Assembly: GCF_004152845.1 (NCBI RefSeq)
Contig: NZ_SEON01000001.1
Span: 496,001-560,000, forward strand
From: Sphingobium fuliginis
Lineage (GTDB): Bacteria; Pseudomonadota; Alphaproteobacteria; Sphingomonadales; Sphingomonadaceae
Length of the DNA: 64,000 bases
Reading direction: 5' to 3'
Positions 49,696-57,676 of this stretch are shown piece after piece. Every line of letters begins with the position of its first letter. Positions within the stretch are counted from its first letter, which is position 1. The notes below the pieces were generated by a model, which saw only the letters and a program-made list of their open reading frames with translations, searched no databases and was not told where the DNA came from. Position numbers and translations under genes: made by a program.

Positions 49696-50097
49696 ATGAA
49701 GAAATGGTTCGCCCTGGTCCTGGCTGTTGGCGCCACGCCGCTGGCCGCGCAGCAGCCTCCCTTCTCCCCTGCCGTGCGGGCAGGCGATACCCTGTATCTT
49801 TCCGGCCAGATCGGCCGGGTGCCGGATGGCATGGACCCCCATAAGGAGGGCTTCGATGCCGCGGTCCGCAATTCCATGGATTCCATCGGCAAGATCCTGA
49901 AGGACAATGGCCTCGACTTCGGCCATGTCGTCAAATGCACGGTGATGCTGGACGACATGGCGGATTGGCCACGATTCAACGGCACCTATGTCAGCTATTT
50001 CCAGGGCAAGCGGCTGCCCGCCCGAAGCGCGTTCGGCGCGGACGGGCTGGCGATGGGCGCGCCGCTGGAGATCGAATGCATCGCGAGCTTCAAATAG
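49696..50097 (+). CDS. Exported RidA/YjgF family protein
   Basis: 133 residues: signal peptide (MKKWFALVLAVGATPLAAQ) followed by a complete RidA fold (VRAGDTLYLSGQIGRVPDG, VRNSMDSIGKILKDNG, VKCTVMLDDMADWPRFNGTY, ARSAFGADGLAMGAPLEIEC). The conserved RidA arginine in the 'PAR' position (LPARSAF) and the C-terminal IEC are present, so imine deaminase activity is possible. The signal peptide puts it in the periplasm, unlike classical RidA. Codirectional with, but behind the terminator of, the TonB receptor gene. Confidence 0.9.
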   Translation: MKKWFALVLAVGATPLAAQQPPFSPAVRAGDTLYLSGQIGRVPDGMDPHKEGFDAAVRNSMDSIGKILKDNGLDFGHVVKCTVMLDDMADWPRFNGTYVSYFQGKRLPARSAFGADGLAMGAPLEIECIASFK

Positions 50098-50161
50098 GCG
50101 AAGGCCGTCCGGCTTTTGGACCGCGTGGACAAATTGGGAATGTCGGGAAATGGCCAATTCA

Positions 50162-50302
50162 GGACATTCCCCTCCCGTAAACGGGAGGGGTTAGGGGTGG
50201 GCGCGAGCGTAGCGAGCTTCTGACTTAGCCGTTGCAAAACGGCGCAGATGCCGCGCCAGCCCACCCCCTAACCCCCTCCCGCCTGCGGGAGGGGGAATGT
50301 CC
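50162..50302. repeat. 141-bp inverted-repeat element (paired REP-like hairpins)
   Basis: The left arm (50162-50202) and right arm (50259-50302) are near-identical inverted copies: both begin at the outside with GGACATTCCCC, continue with a TCCCG...CGGGAGGGG hairpin and then TTAGGGG(G)TGGGC. Each arm folds on itself and the two can also pair with each other. About 56 bp of unique DNA lies between. This is the architecture of a bacterial interspersed mosaic element or small MITE. It sits in the 275-bp gap between the RidA gene and the paralogous secreted protein genes. Confidence 0.85.
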
Positions 50303-50372
50303 GCAATCCACCCAAATCACTCAGTCCGGCGAGTCTCGAATTTATCCACGCCGCCTAGCGATGGCGCGCCGC

Positions 50373-50768
50373 TCAAGGCTCGCCCCTGGACTCCTGCATC
50401 CGCCGCTCCGCGAACCATTGCTCCAGCGCCTTGGCGGTGCAGCCGGTGAAGCCATTGCTGCCAATGGCGGAGCAACTGCCCGGCAGGGTCTGCCGCTGGA
50501 CCTGCTCCATGGTCGCGACCTGGCTACCCCAGCCGGGGCCGCCCGCCGGTTCAGGCTTTTCGCGCAACTTCTTGGGAATGCGATAGCGTTCGGATTCGGG
50601 CTTGCGGGCGCAGACGATGATCTCGTCGCCCTCGCCCTTTGGGCAAGGATCGTCGCCATAGACGACCAGGTTGAAGATTTTCTGCGGCGGCTCGGCATGG
50701 GCCGCGCCGCCGAAAGTCAGGGGAGCCAGCGCGACGGCGGCGAAGGAAAGGGCAGTGAGGAGACGCAT
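50373..50768 (-). CDS. Secreted protein of unknown function, paralogue A
   Basis: 131 residues with a signal peptide (MRLLTALSFAAVALAPLTFG, cleavage at AHA). The mature part contains VVYGDDPCPKGEGDEIIVCA and RKPESERYRIPKKLR, then a cysteine pair (GSCSAIGSNGFTGC). It shares this arrangement with the next gene upstream. No known domain. Four cysteines suggest disulfides in the periplasm. Confidence 0.85.
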   Translation of the reverse strand: MRLLTALSFAAVALAPLTFGGAAHAEPPQKIFNLVVYGDDPCPKGEGDEIIVCARKPESERYRIPKKLREKPEPAGGPGWGSQVATMEQVQRQTLPGSCSAIGSNGFTGCTAKALEQWFAERRMQESRGEP

Positions 50769-50861
50769 CGATCCATAATCCTTGTTCGTCCCCTGTCCCG
50801 CCGGCCGGATTGCCCGGTTTCCGGCAGCCTTCTTCCAGACGCCGCGCCGCGGCAAATGCCG

Positions 50862-51446
50862 TCACTGCTGCGGCGGCGTTCCCGGTTGCGGTCCCTGCGC
50901 CGGAGCCGGCTGCTGTTGCTGGGCGGCCCGGGCCTTTTCCTCCGCCACGGCCTGCGCCTCGATCGCCTTGCTTTCCGCGTCGATGGTGGAAAGGCGCCGG
51001 GTCCGTTCCGCCTCGACCAGATCCTTCCAGCTTGCATTGTCCGCGGCCTGGCGCTCCGCCTTGGCAAGGCGCGCCAGTTGCGCGAAGCAGCCGGTGGCCC
51101 CGCCGCCGCCCACCGGCGAGCAGCTTTCGGTGCCGCTGCGTCCGACATATTCCATCGACTTCACCCGTTCGCCCCATGCCTGATGGCTGGGCTGGTTCGG
51201 ATCGCCGCGCAACGGCTCGGGAATGCGGTAGCGCTCCTCCTCGCCCTTGCGGGCACAGACGACGATGTCGCTGCCCTGGCTCTGCGGGCAGGGATCGTCG
51301 CCATAGACGATGACCAGATTGACGCGTTCCGACCCCGCCTGCGCGGCGGTGGGCTGGTCCTGCGGAACGCTGGGCCCCTGTTGCGCCATGGCCGGGAAGG
51401 CAGCGCCCAGCGCAAGCATGGCGGCGATCAGGCGGGTCTTCATCAT
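50862..51446 (-). CDS. Secreted protein of unknown function, paralogue B
   Basis: 194 residues: signal peptide (MMKTRLIAAMLALGAAFPAMAQ), then VIVYGDDPCPQSQGSDIVVC, ARKGEEERYRIPEPLRG, a cysteine pair (ESCSPVGGGGATGC) and a long helical, Ala/Gln-rich tail absent from paralogue A. The two are tandem duplicates, 93 bp apart in the same direction. Either ATG of the ATGATG may be used; the second is better spaced from GAGGAG. Confidence 0.87.
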   Translation of the reverse strand: MMKTRLIAAMLALGAAFPAMAQQGPSVPQDQPTAAQAGSERVNLVIVYGDDPCPQSQGSDIVVCARKGEEERYRIPEPLRGDPNQPSHQAWGERVKSMEYVGRSGTESCSPVGGGGATGCFAQLARLAKAERQAADNASWKDLVEAERTRRLSTIDAESKAIEAQAVAEEKARAAQQQQPAPAQGPQPGTPPQQ

Positions 51447-51470
51447 GCTTCTCCTCAGATACGCTTCGCC

Positions 51471-52037
51471 TTAGATATGCTTGGAAAGGGCGATGGCGGC
51501 ACGACAGCCCAATCTGATGACGCCCGACAATAAGGGATAGACCGGAGCTTCCTCCGCGCCATGGGCGATGGCGGCGTCGCGATGCTCCACTTCCTCCGCC
51601 TGAAAATCCGCGATGACGGTGGAGAGTTCCGGATCGTCCTGACCCAATTGCTCGAGCTGCTCGGCATAGTGCCGGTCGATTTCGGTCTCGATCGCGGCGG
51701 TGCACGCCATGGCGGCGCGCGGCCCGATCGCCGCCGTCACCGCGCCCAGGGCGAAACCCGCCACGTTCCAGATCGGCTGCAGCGCCGTCGGACGCACGCC
51801 CCGGCGGGCGATCATCGCGTCGAAATGCTTGCGGTGCCGTTCCTCCTGCGCCGCCATGCCGGCGATGACGCGGGAATCAGGATGGCGGTCGCCCATGACG
51901 GCAAGCTGCCCGGCATAGATGCGGGTCGCACCGAACTCTCCCGCCTGGTCAACGCGCAGCATGGAGGCGCGCTGGGCGTCCGTCACCCGGCGGCCGGGCC
52001 GGGGGAAATCGGGACGCTGAGAATCTTTTGCGCTCAT
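51471..52037 (-). CDS. coq7: Demethoxyubiquinone hydroxylase (COQ7/CAT5 family)
   Basis: A 188-residue di-iron protein for the C6 hydroxylation of demethoxyubiquinone. Carboxylate ligands lie in LRVDQAGEFGATRIYAGQL, AAQEERHRKHFD, ETEIDRHYAEQL and FQAEEVEHRDAA, the E-x6-Y and E-x2-H pairs of the COQ7 four-helix bundle, with IWNVAGFALGAVTAAIG as membrane-contacting helix. Its start overlaps the dsbB stop by 4 bp. Confidence 0.95.
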   Translation of the reverse strand: MSAKDSQRPDFPRPGRRVTDAQRASMLRVDQAGEFGATRIYAGQLAVMGDRHPDSRVIAGMAAQEERHRKHFDAMIARRGVRPTALQPIWNVAGFALGAVTAAIGPRAAMACTAAIETEIDRHYAEQLEQLGQDDPELSTVIADFQAEEVEHRDAAIAHGAEEAPVYPLLSGVIRLGCRAAIALSKHI

Positions 52038-52519
52038 GCCTTGCTCCCTTTCCTGAGCAGCAGCACCAAGATGAGGAGCGCCGCCGCCGCCGACAAGAGG
52101 CCGTTATAGCCCGCCATCGAAATGCCGAACAGGCTCCACGGCGCGACGTCGCAGCGGGTGATCGGCGTCGCCATGATCTGGTTGAGGATGTCCGCCGGAT
52201 TGCCGCCGGCCGGGCTGGTCGAGCAGGCGGTGAGCCCCTGCCACCAGCCATATTCGACGCCCGCATGGAACAGGCCGATGCCGCCACTGAGGCCAATGGC
52301 AAGGCCGGCGAGTCCGGTGAACAGCGCGCTCACGCAGGCCTTGCCGCGCAGCGCATAGGCGATCAGCGCCAGCGGAATGGCCGCCATATGCGCATAACGC
52401 TGCCACCAGCACATTTCGCACGGGTGCAGGCCACCGAGGAACTGGAAGGCATAGGCGCCGCCCAGCATGACCAGCGGGACGATCAGCGCCAGGGCGCGGG
52501 CGAGGGGCAAAGATTTCAT
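52034..52519 (-). CDS. dsbB: Disulfide bond formation protein B
   Basis: A 161-residue, four-helix inner-membrane quinone reductase that re-oxidises DsbA. C34 and C37 in HPCEMCWWQRYAH (second loop motif of DsbB; R41 near the quinone) and a second periplasmic pair C99 and C123. Coupling to coq7 (ATGA overlap) is logical because DsbB uses ubiquinone. No DsbA gene in the window. Confidence 0.93.
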   Translation of the reverse strand: MKSLPLARALALIVPLVMLGGAYAFQFLGGLHPCEMCWWQRYAHMAAIPLALIAYALRGKACVSALFTGLAGLAIGLSGGIGLFHAGVEYGWWQGLTACSTSPAGGNPADILNQIMATPITRCDVAPWSLFGISMAGYNGLLSAAAALLILVLLLRKGSKA

Positions 52520-52758
52520 GTCGCTCGCTTAAACCGTCACGTGGCTTTCGTCATGCTGAACTTGCGGGGTGAAGGGAGCCGGCCTGAGGGCCGCGCGATC
52601 CCCTCACCGAGCTGCGACCAGGCAGCGAGCTGCCAAGTCTGCGCAGCCCTCTTCCTCAAGGGAGAGGGATAAAGCGGGTGTCCGCTTCCCGTCCAACGCA
52701 ATCCGGCAAGTCCCGAACCGGTCCCGCCGGCCGGGCGCGGCACGTCGATCCGCAACGA

Positions 52759-54108
52759 TCAATGCGTCGCCGGCTTGCGGACGGGAGCGGCCTGAGCCAC
52801 CGCCCCGCCCGGCTTTGCCGCCAGACGCGCTATGGTCTTCAGCGCATAGTCGAGCTGGAAATCCTCGATCCCCTTCTTCTTCAGCTCCTCTGCCGTGGCG
52901 GCGAAGCGGGGATCGTCCTTGCTGTCCTCTTCCAGCGCCGCATTGTCGGTCTTGATCTCGTTGATCAGGTGCCGGCGCAGGTCGCTTTCCCGGAATTTCG
53001 GACGATTCTTGTAACCGGGGTCGCTAAGCTGCGGCACCCTGACATCGGGTTCGATCCCGCCTTCCTGCACGGAGCGGCCCGACGGCGTGTAATAGCGCGC
53101 CGTCGTCAGCTTGAGCGCCGTGGTGTTGCTGAGCGGCAGCATGGTCTGGACGCTGCCCTTGCCGAAGCTGCGTTCCCCCATCACCAGCGCGCGATGCTGG
53201 TCCTGCAGCGCGCCCGCGACGATTTCCGATGCGGAGGCGGAGCCCGCGTCCACCAGCACGATCACCGGCAGGCCCCTCGCATCGTCGCCGGGCTTGGCAT
53301 AATAGCGCTCGACATCGCCCTTGTTGCGGCCGCGCTGCGACACGATCTCGCCGCGCTCCAGGAAGGTGTCGCTGACCGACACGGCTTCGTCCAGCAGCCC
53401 GCCCGGGTTGGACCGCAGGTCGAGGATATAGCCGGTGGGCTTGCGGCCCAGCGACTTGTCGATGCTGCGGATCGCCTGGCGCACGTCGGCGCCGGTATTG
53501 GCCGAGAAGCTGACGATGTTGATGACGCCAATGCCGTTCTTCACCTCCCACTTCACCGGCTTCAACTGGATGATCTCACGCGTCAGGGTGAGGTCGATCG
53601 GCTTGTCGCGGCCGGGGCGGACGATGGTCAGCTTGATCTGCGTGCCCGGCGCGCCGCGCATCTTGTCGACCGCCTCGTCCAGCGTGCCGCCATAGATGAG
53701 CTGCCCGTCGAGATGGGTGATATAGTCGCCCGCCTTGATCCCCGCGCGCCAGGCCGGGGTATCCTGCGTCGGCGCGATCACCTTCACCGCGCCGTCCTCC
53801 TGCGTGACGGAAAGGCCGAGGCCGCCATAGCTGCCCTCCGTCTGGGTGCGGAGATTCTGGAAATCGCGGGCGTCGAGGAAGCTCGAATGCGGGTCCAGGC
53901 TGGCGAGCATGCCGTCGATGGCGCCCTTGATCAGCTTTTCGTCGTCGACCTTCTCGACATAGTCGCTGCGGACCTTCTGGAACACGTCCATGAACTCGTC
54001 GAGCGCCTTGTAGCTGCTTGCCTCCCCATCGGCGAGCGCCGCGGTGGTGGCAGGGATGAGCGCGAGCGCGCCAAGGGCGACGGCGCCCCGGAAGAAATTG
54101 GATTTCAT
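52759..54108 (-). CDS. S41 family C-terminal processing peptidase (CtpA-like)
   Basis: 449 residues: signal peptide (ALGALALIPATTAALA), a helical N-terminal part, a PDZ domain (GGLGLSVTQEDGAVKVIAPT, AGDYITHLDGQLIYG) and the S41 catalytic core with ILDLRSNPGGLLDEAV, DAGSASASEIVAGALQ (nucleophile Ser) and GERSFGKGSVQT (general-base Lys). Periplasmic protease acting on C-termini or murein hydrolases. The usual EnvC-like partner is not adjacent. About 240 bp downstream of it (52520-52758) hold no gene. Confidence 0.95.
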   Translation of the reverse strand: MKSNFFRGAVALGALALIPATTAALADGEASSYKALDEFMDVFQKVRSDYVEKVDDEKLIKGAIDGMLASLDPHSSFLDARDFQNLRTQTEGSYGGLGLSVTQEDGAVKVIAPTQDTPAWRAGIKAGDYITHLDGQLIYGGTLDEAVDKMRGAPGTQIKLTIVRPGRDKPIDLTLTREIIQLKPVKWEVKNGIGVINIVSFSANTGADVRQAIRSIDKSLGRKPTGYILDLRSNPGGLLDEAVSVSDTFLERGEIVSQRGRNKGDVERYYAKPGDDARGLPVIVLVDAGSASASEIVAGALQDQHRALVMGERSFGKGSVQTMLPLSNTTALKLTTARYYTPSGRSVQEGGIEPDVRVPQLSDPGYKNRPKFRESDLRRHLINEIKTDNAALEEDSKDDPRFAATAEELKKKGIEDFQLDYALKTIARLAAKPGGAVAQAAPVRKPATH

Positions 54109-54188
54109 GCGTGTCCTGAGTCCTGGCATCGAAGGGGCAATATAGGGCATTTCCGTGCAGACGCAAAAACCTTGGCTGGCGCCCCTTC

Positions 54189-55190
54189 CTAAACAGGCCG
54201 ATGCCCCTTGCGCCATTTGGTGAACAGGTGCCGCGCCAGCATGGCGGGCGGCATTCTGAGCCAGTGGGAGCGCAGGTAGAAGGCGAAACGCAGCAGCCCG
54301 CGCCGTTCCCGTCCCCACCCGTCGCGCGCCAGCAGCCGGGCCTTGACGATCCGGTCCCGGAGCGTGAGCCGCGCCCCTTCGTCCCTCCCTTCGCCATAGA
54401 GCGCCATGGCGAGCCGCCTCGCCTGCCGCACATGGGACAGCAGGCCATGGTGCGCCGCCCGCGCCTCCAGCGCCGTCCCGTCGACGCCGTCGAGCAGGCA
54501 ATATATGTCCCAGAGGTTGCGAAGCCCCCCGGCCAGATCGCCGTCGGCCAGCAGATGCGCCGCCGCGTGGCAGAGCCGGTCCTCGGGCGAGAGCATGGAT
54601 AATTCGTTGGTGAGGGGAACCGCCTGCGCGATCATCGCCGCCGCGTCCGGCGTCTGCCGCGCCGTCAGCGGCAGGACGGTGTGATGCACGTCGATCATGC
54701 GGTCCCGCGCCGCGTGGATCATCGGCGGCAGCTCATGCATCCATCGGCGGTAATAGGCGTCGTCATAAGGGTCGTCCTTGACCCATTCCCATCCCGCGCC
54801 GATCAGCGCCCGTTCCACCCGATCCATCGCATCGCGCGGCACCAATATGTCGAGATCGCCGATGAAGCGCCCCTGCCCGGCGCGCAGCCCCGCCGCCGCA
54901 TAGGCCGTGCCCTTGAGCAGCACGACCGGCACGTCCAGGCCGGCAAGCGCCTCTGCCGCGCGATCCGCCTCCCACAGGGCCTGCCGGGCTTCGCGCGCCG
55001 CATCCAGCCGGGCGTCCGCCAATATCGCGCCCACCGCCGGGGGCACGGGCCGCTCCCCGATTCGCAGGGCGAGCGTGCCGATCAGCCGCTCCGCCCTCGC
55101 CATGGCGATGAGGGCGTTCCACCCGTCCGCATCCAGCGCCGCCACCTCGTCAGGGTCGCGCAAGGCGCGCACCAGCAGCCGGGCGCTCAT
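54189..55190 (-). CDS. Nucleotidyltransferase-fold protein of the HPr-rel-A locus
   Basis: A 333-residue protein of the NTP_transf_5-type: VVLLKGTAYAAAGLRAGQGR and FIGDLDILVPRDAM, with the G-D-x-D metal motif and 'LKG..L' start, then helical parts including IDVHHTVLP and SPEDRLCHAAAHLLADGD. Such proteins occur with HprK-related kinases and lasso-peptide or unknown peptide systems. Its start overlaps the kinase gene stop by 4 bp. Substrate unknown. Confidence 0.85.
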   Translation of the reverse strand: MSARLLVRALRDPDEVAALDADGWNALIAMARAERLIGTLALRIGERPVPPAVGAILADARLDAAREARQALWEADRAAEALAGLDVPVVLLKGTAYAAAGLRAGQGRFIGDLDILVPRDAMDRVERALIGAGWEWVKDDPYDDAYYRRWMHELPPMIHAARDRMIDVHHTVLPLTARQTPDAAAMIAQAVPLTNELSMLSPEDRLCHAAAHLLADGDLAGGLRNLWDIYCLLDGVDGTALEARAAHHGLLSHVRQARRLAMALYGEGRDEGARLTLRDRIVKARLLARDGWGRERRGLLRFAFYLRSHWLRMPPAMLARHLFTKWRKGHRPV

Positions 55191-56050
55191 GCCAGTTCCT
55201 CCCAGAGCCGCTCGACAAGGGCGATGGCCTCGTCGCCCGATGGAAAGTCGATGGCGCGCGCCGGGACATTCCGGACGAAATCGCTCAACGCCGCGAAGCC
55301 CGCTTCGCCCAGGGCGACATAGTTGGTCGATGCCTGGGTCAGCCGCATGAAGACCTCCCCCTGGCCGACCGGGCGCACGTCCGCTTCATGGCCGAAACGC
55401 GGGAACAGCAGCAGCGCGGGCGGCGCGCCCTCCGCCATCCGCCCGATCGCCTCTCTGCGCGGGATCAGGTGGCGAATGTCCCCCTTGGCCGTCCCGGCGA
55501 GCAGCGGCCCCATGCGCTCCGCCGGGGCTTCCGCCGCGAGGACGCCGATGGCGCGGTTCTTGAGCGAGACGAGGCGCGGAAAGGGAAAGATCGCCCCCGT
55601 TTCCAGGTCGAGCAGCGCGAACTCGTCGCCCATCAGCCGCCAGCCCCGCTCCCCCAGTTGCGCGGCCAGCGTCGACTTGCCGGAACCGGACTCGCCGGTC
55701 ATCACCAGCGCTCGCCCGTCCTTTTCGACGCTGGAGGCATGGAGCAGCAGGTGCCGCCGCCAGCCAAGCGCCATTTGCAGGTTCATCCCCATTTCCGCCG
55801 CCAGCAGCCCGTGGGCAAGGCTCATCGGCGCGGCGTCGGCCAGCCCATGATCGCCGGTGATGAAGATCGAGGGCCGGAACCAGCGCCGGAACGGCCCCGC
55901 AGGCTCCAGCCGCACGGTGAAATCGGCTATCGCGCCCGCCGGCATGGGATAATCGGCGTAGAGCCGCGCCAGCGCGTCCACCGGCTGGCGCCAGGCCGAT
56001 CCGATGCGGAAGGTCGCCGGACCGATCTTCAGGGTCAGGGCATGGTTCAC
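55187..56050 (-). CDS. HprK-related kinase A (HPr-rel-A system)
   Basis: A 287-residue P-loop protein. LLLHASSVEKDGRALVMTGE leads into Walker A GESGSGKST (119-127), followed by GWRLMGDEFALLDLETGAIF, matching the HPr kinase/phosphorylase core (conserved His before the P-loop and the Asp after it). The N-terminal HPr-kinase domain is replaced by an unrelated ~100 residues. No HPr gene is nearby. It overlaps both neighbours (PqqD-like upstream, nucleotidyltransferase downstream) by 4 bp, so the three act together. Confidence 0.9.
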   Translation of the reverse strand: MNHALTLKIGPATFRIGSAWRQPVDALARLYADYPMPAGAIADFTVRLEPAGPFRRWFRPSIFITGDHGLADAAPMSLAHGLLAAEMGMNLQMALGWRRHLLLHASSVEKDGRALVMTGESGSGKSTLAAQLGERGWRLMGDEFALLDLETGAIFPFPRLVSLKNRAIGVLAAEAPAERMGPLLAGTAKGDIRHLIPRREAIGRMAEGAPPALLLFPRFGHEADVRPVGQGEVFMRLTQASTNYVALGEAGFAALSDFVRNVPARAIDFPSGDEAIALVERLWEELA

Positions 56051-56328
56051 GCGATGCGGACCAGTCCAAGGGCGGCCAGTTCCGCCAGATGCGCCTCCAC
56101 CAGCGGCAGGGCCTCCTCCGGCTCGCCCAGATCGTAAAGCTGGGCCAACTGCCCTAACAGCTCGCCCGCCGTAAGCGCCGCGCCGTCATCCAGCGTCGCC
56201 AGGATCTCCGGCACCGGGGCGATCGCCATATGGGTCTGTCCCGACGGCCGGTGGTAGAGCAGCACCATATCCTCCAGCACGCAGGATGCGATGGCGTCCG
56301 GGCTGTCCTGGCAATAGCGGGCTGGCAT
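56047..56328 (-). CDS. PqqD-like protein of the HPr-rel-A system
   Basis: 93 residues: MVLLYHRPSGQTHMAIAPVP then two helices (ELLGQLAQLYDLG, VEAHLAELAALGLV). The winged-helix PqqD/RRE fold binds leader peptides of ribosomally made modified peptides. Here it heads the three-gene unit with overlapping codons. A peptide or protein substrate is therefore expected, but none is identified. Confidence 0.85.
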   Translation of the reverse strand: MPARYCQDSPDAIASCVLEDMVLLYHRPSGQTHMAIAPVPEILATLDDGAALTAGELLGQLAQLYDLGEPEEALPLVEAHLAELAALGLVRIA

Positions 56329-56395
56329 GATCGCGAAACCTGGCCTTCGGATGGGAATGTCGCGCCATCCTTAAGACAAAGGGGTAGCCAAGTGC

Positions 56396-57580
56396 CTAAC
56401 GCGACAGGCTATTTTGCGCGACGCCCCGCCACCGCATGCCGCCGGATCGCGCCAGCCGGACAAAGGCCCGCAAATAGGCGTCGAGCGCGCTTTCGACGCC
56501 ATGTTCCTTCACCGCGTCCGCCAGGCGCGCAGCCGGCGCGGGATGGTCGAGCGCCCAGAGGATCGCATCGGCAAAGGCATCGGCGTCGCCCACCGGCACC
56601 GGCGCATGCTGGCCCGCCGCGGCGAGCACCGGGCGGATATTCGGCGTCGAATCGGTTGCGACGACCCCCGTGCCGCAACCGAGCGCTTCGATGAGGGTCG
56701 CGACCAGCCCTTCCCAGCGCGAGGGTTGCAGCAGCAGATCGGCATCCGCCATCAGGGCCGCCAGTTCCGCCGGATCACCGACGAAGCCCGGAAATTCGAC
56801 CCGCCCGGCGATGCCAAGCCGCGTGCAAAGCGCCTCCAGATCGCGGCGCAGCGGCCCCTGCCCGACGATCTTCAGGCGCCAGTCGAGATGCTTCAGCCGG
56901 GCGAGCGCCAGAAGCGCCGTCGCCTGGTCCTTCTGCGCGACCAGCCGCCCGACCATCAGGAAATGCCATGGGCCGCCGCCGGCTCTGGCGGCGCGCTGCC
57001 GCCGCAGCCGTTCCAGCAGCGGCGTGACCGTCGGGCGCGGCAGCAGCGTCACCTGCCGTCCCGCGAGCGGCCCGGCCTGCGTCAGCGTCATCCGGTCCGC
57101 CTCGCCCATCACGATGGTCATGGCGCTGGTCCGGGCGATGGCGCGGAAACGGCTACGCCTGATCCAGGCGGACAGGCCGCGCTGGCCGGGGCGGACGATC
57201 GGGTTGGAAATCCGACCGACCGACCGCGTCGCCGTGCCCAGCGCCGCCAGCGCGCACAGCATGTTGCTCTGATTGCCCGCCGAATAGAGAATATCCGGGC
57301 GGAACCGCCGCACCATGACGGCCAGCGCCGGGAATTGGGCGATCATCGACAGCCGCCGCGAAAAGGGCGGCGCCGGTACGCGACGGACCGGCACGGCGGG
57401 ATGGATGAGGCCCGCCACCGGGCCGTCCGTCCGCGTCATCCACAGTTCCACGTCCACGCCGCGCAGCCGCAGATGGTTGGCGAGCAGGATCGCCACCCGA
57501 TCCAGCCCGCCATCGCCGGGTTCATAGAGGTAGATCGCGACCGAACAATCTTGTTTCACCCAATGGGGTGTATGGAACAT
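56396..57580 (-). CDS. Glycosyltransferase family 4-type
   Basis: 394 residues, GT-B fold: GDGGLDRVAILLANHL in the acceptor domain, FLMVGRLVAQKDQATALLAL and LKIVGQGPLRRDLEALC in the donor domain, and LLQPSRWEGLVATLIEALGCGTGVVATD carrying the E-x7-E motif of retaining enzymes (shown here in part: EGLVATLIEALGCGTGVVA). No signal or membrane helix. ATG 57580 has AGGG 8 nt upstream. Lies 67 bp upstream of the PqqD-like gene, same direction. Confidence 0.93.
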   Translation of the reverse strand: MFHTPHWVKQDCSVAIYLYEPGDGGLDRVAILLANHLRLRGVDVELWMTRTDGPVAGLIHPAVPVRRVPAPPFSRRLSMIAQFPALAVMVRRFRPDILYSAGNQSNMLCALAALGTATRSVGRISNPIVRPGQRGLSAWIRRSRFRAIARTSAMTIVMGEADRMTLTQAGPLAGRQVTLLPRPTVTPLLERLRRQRAARAGGGPWHFLMVGRLVAQKDQATALLALARLKHLDWRLKIVGQGPLRRDLEALCTRLGIAGRVEFPGFVGDPAELAALMADADLLLQPSRWEGLVATLIEALGCGTGVVATDSTPNIRPVLAAAGQHAPVPVGDADAFADAILWALDHPAPAARLADAVKEHGVESALDAYLRAFVRLARSGGMRWRGVAQNSLSR

Positions 57581-57676
57581 GGGGTCGCCCTTGCTGCGCC
57601 TGACCGGATCGTCGAAGGCTCGACGCCGTCAACGCTGGCGAACCGTATAAGTTCGGGTGGAAATAAAGCCCTCGGC

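Noticed and set aside
47034-49985. 983-codon minus-strand frame opposite the TonB receptor
   Set aside because: Shadow of the receptor and RidA genes. It crosses the terminator at 49648-49676, and the composition is typical of antisense frames.
52520-52758. Possible small gene or RNA in the dsbB-ctpA gap
   Set aside because: Only frame fragments without ribosome site or conserved features; no convincing terminator or RNA fold seen.
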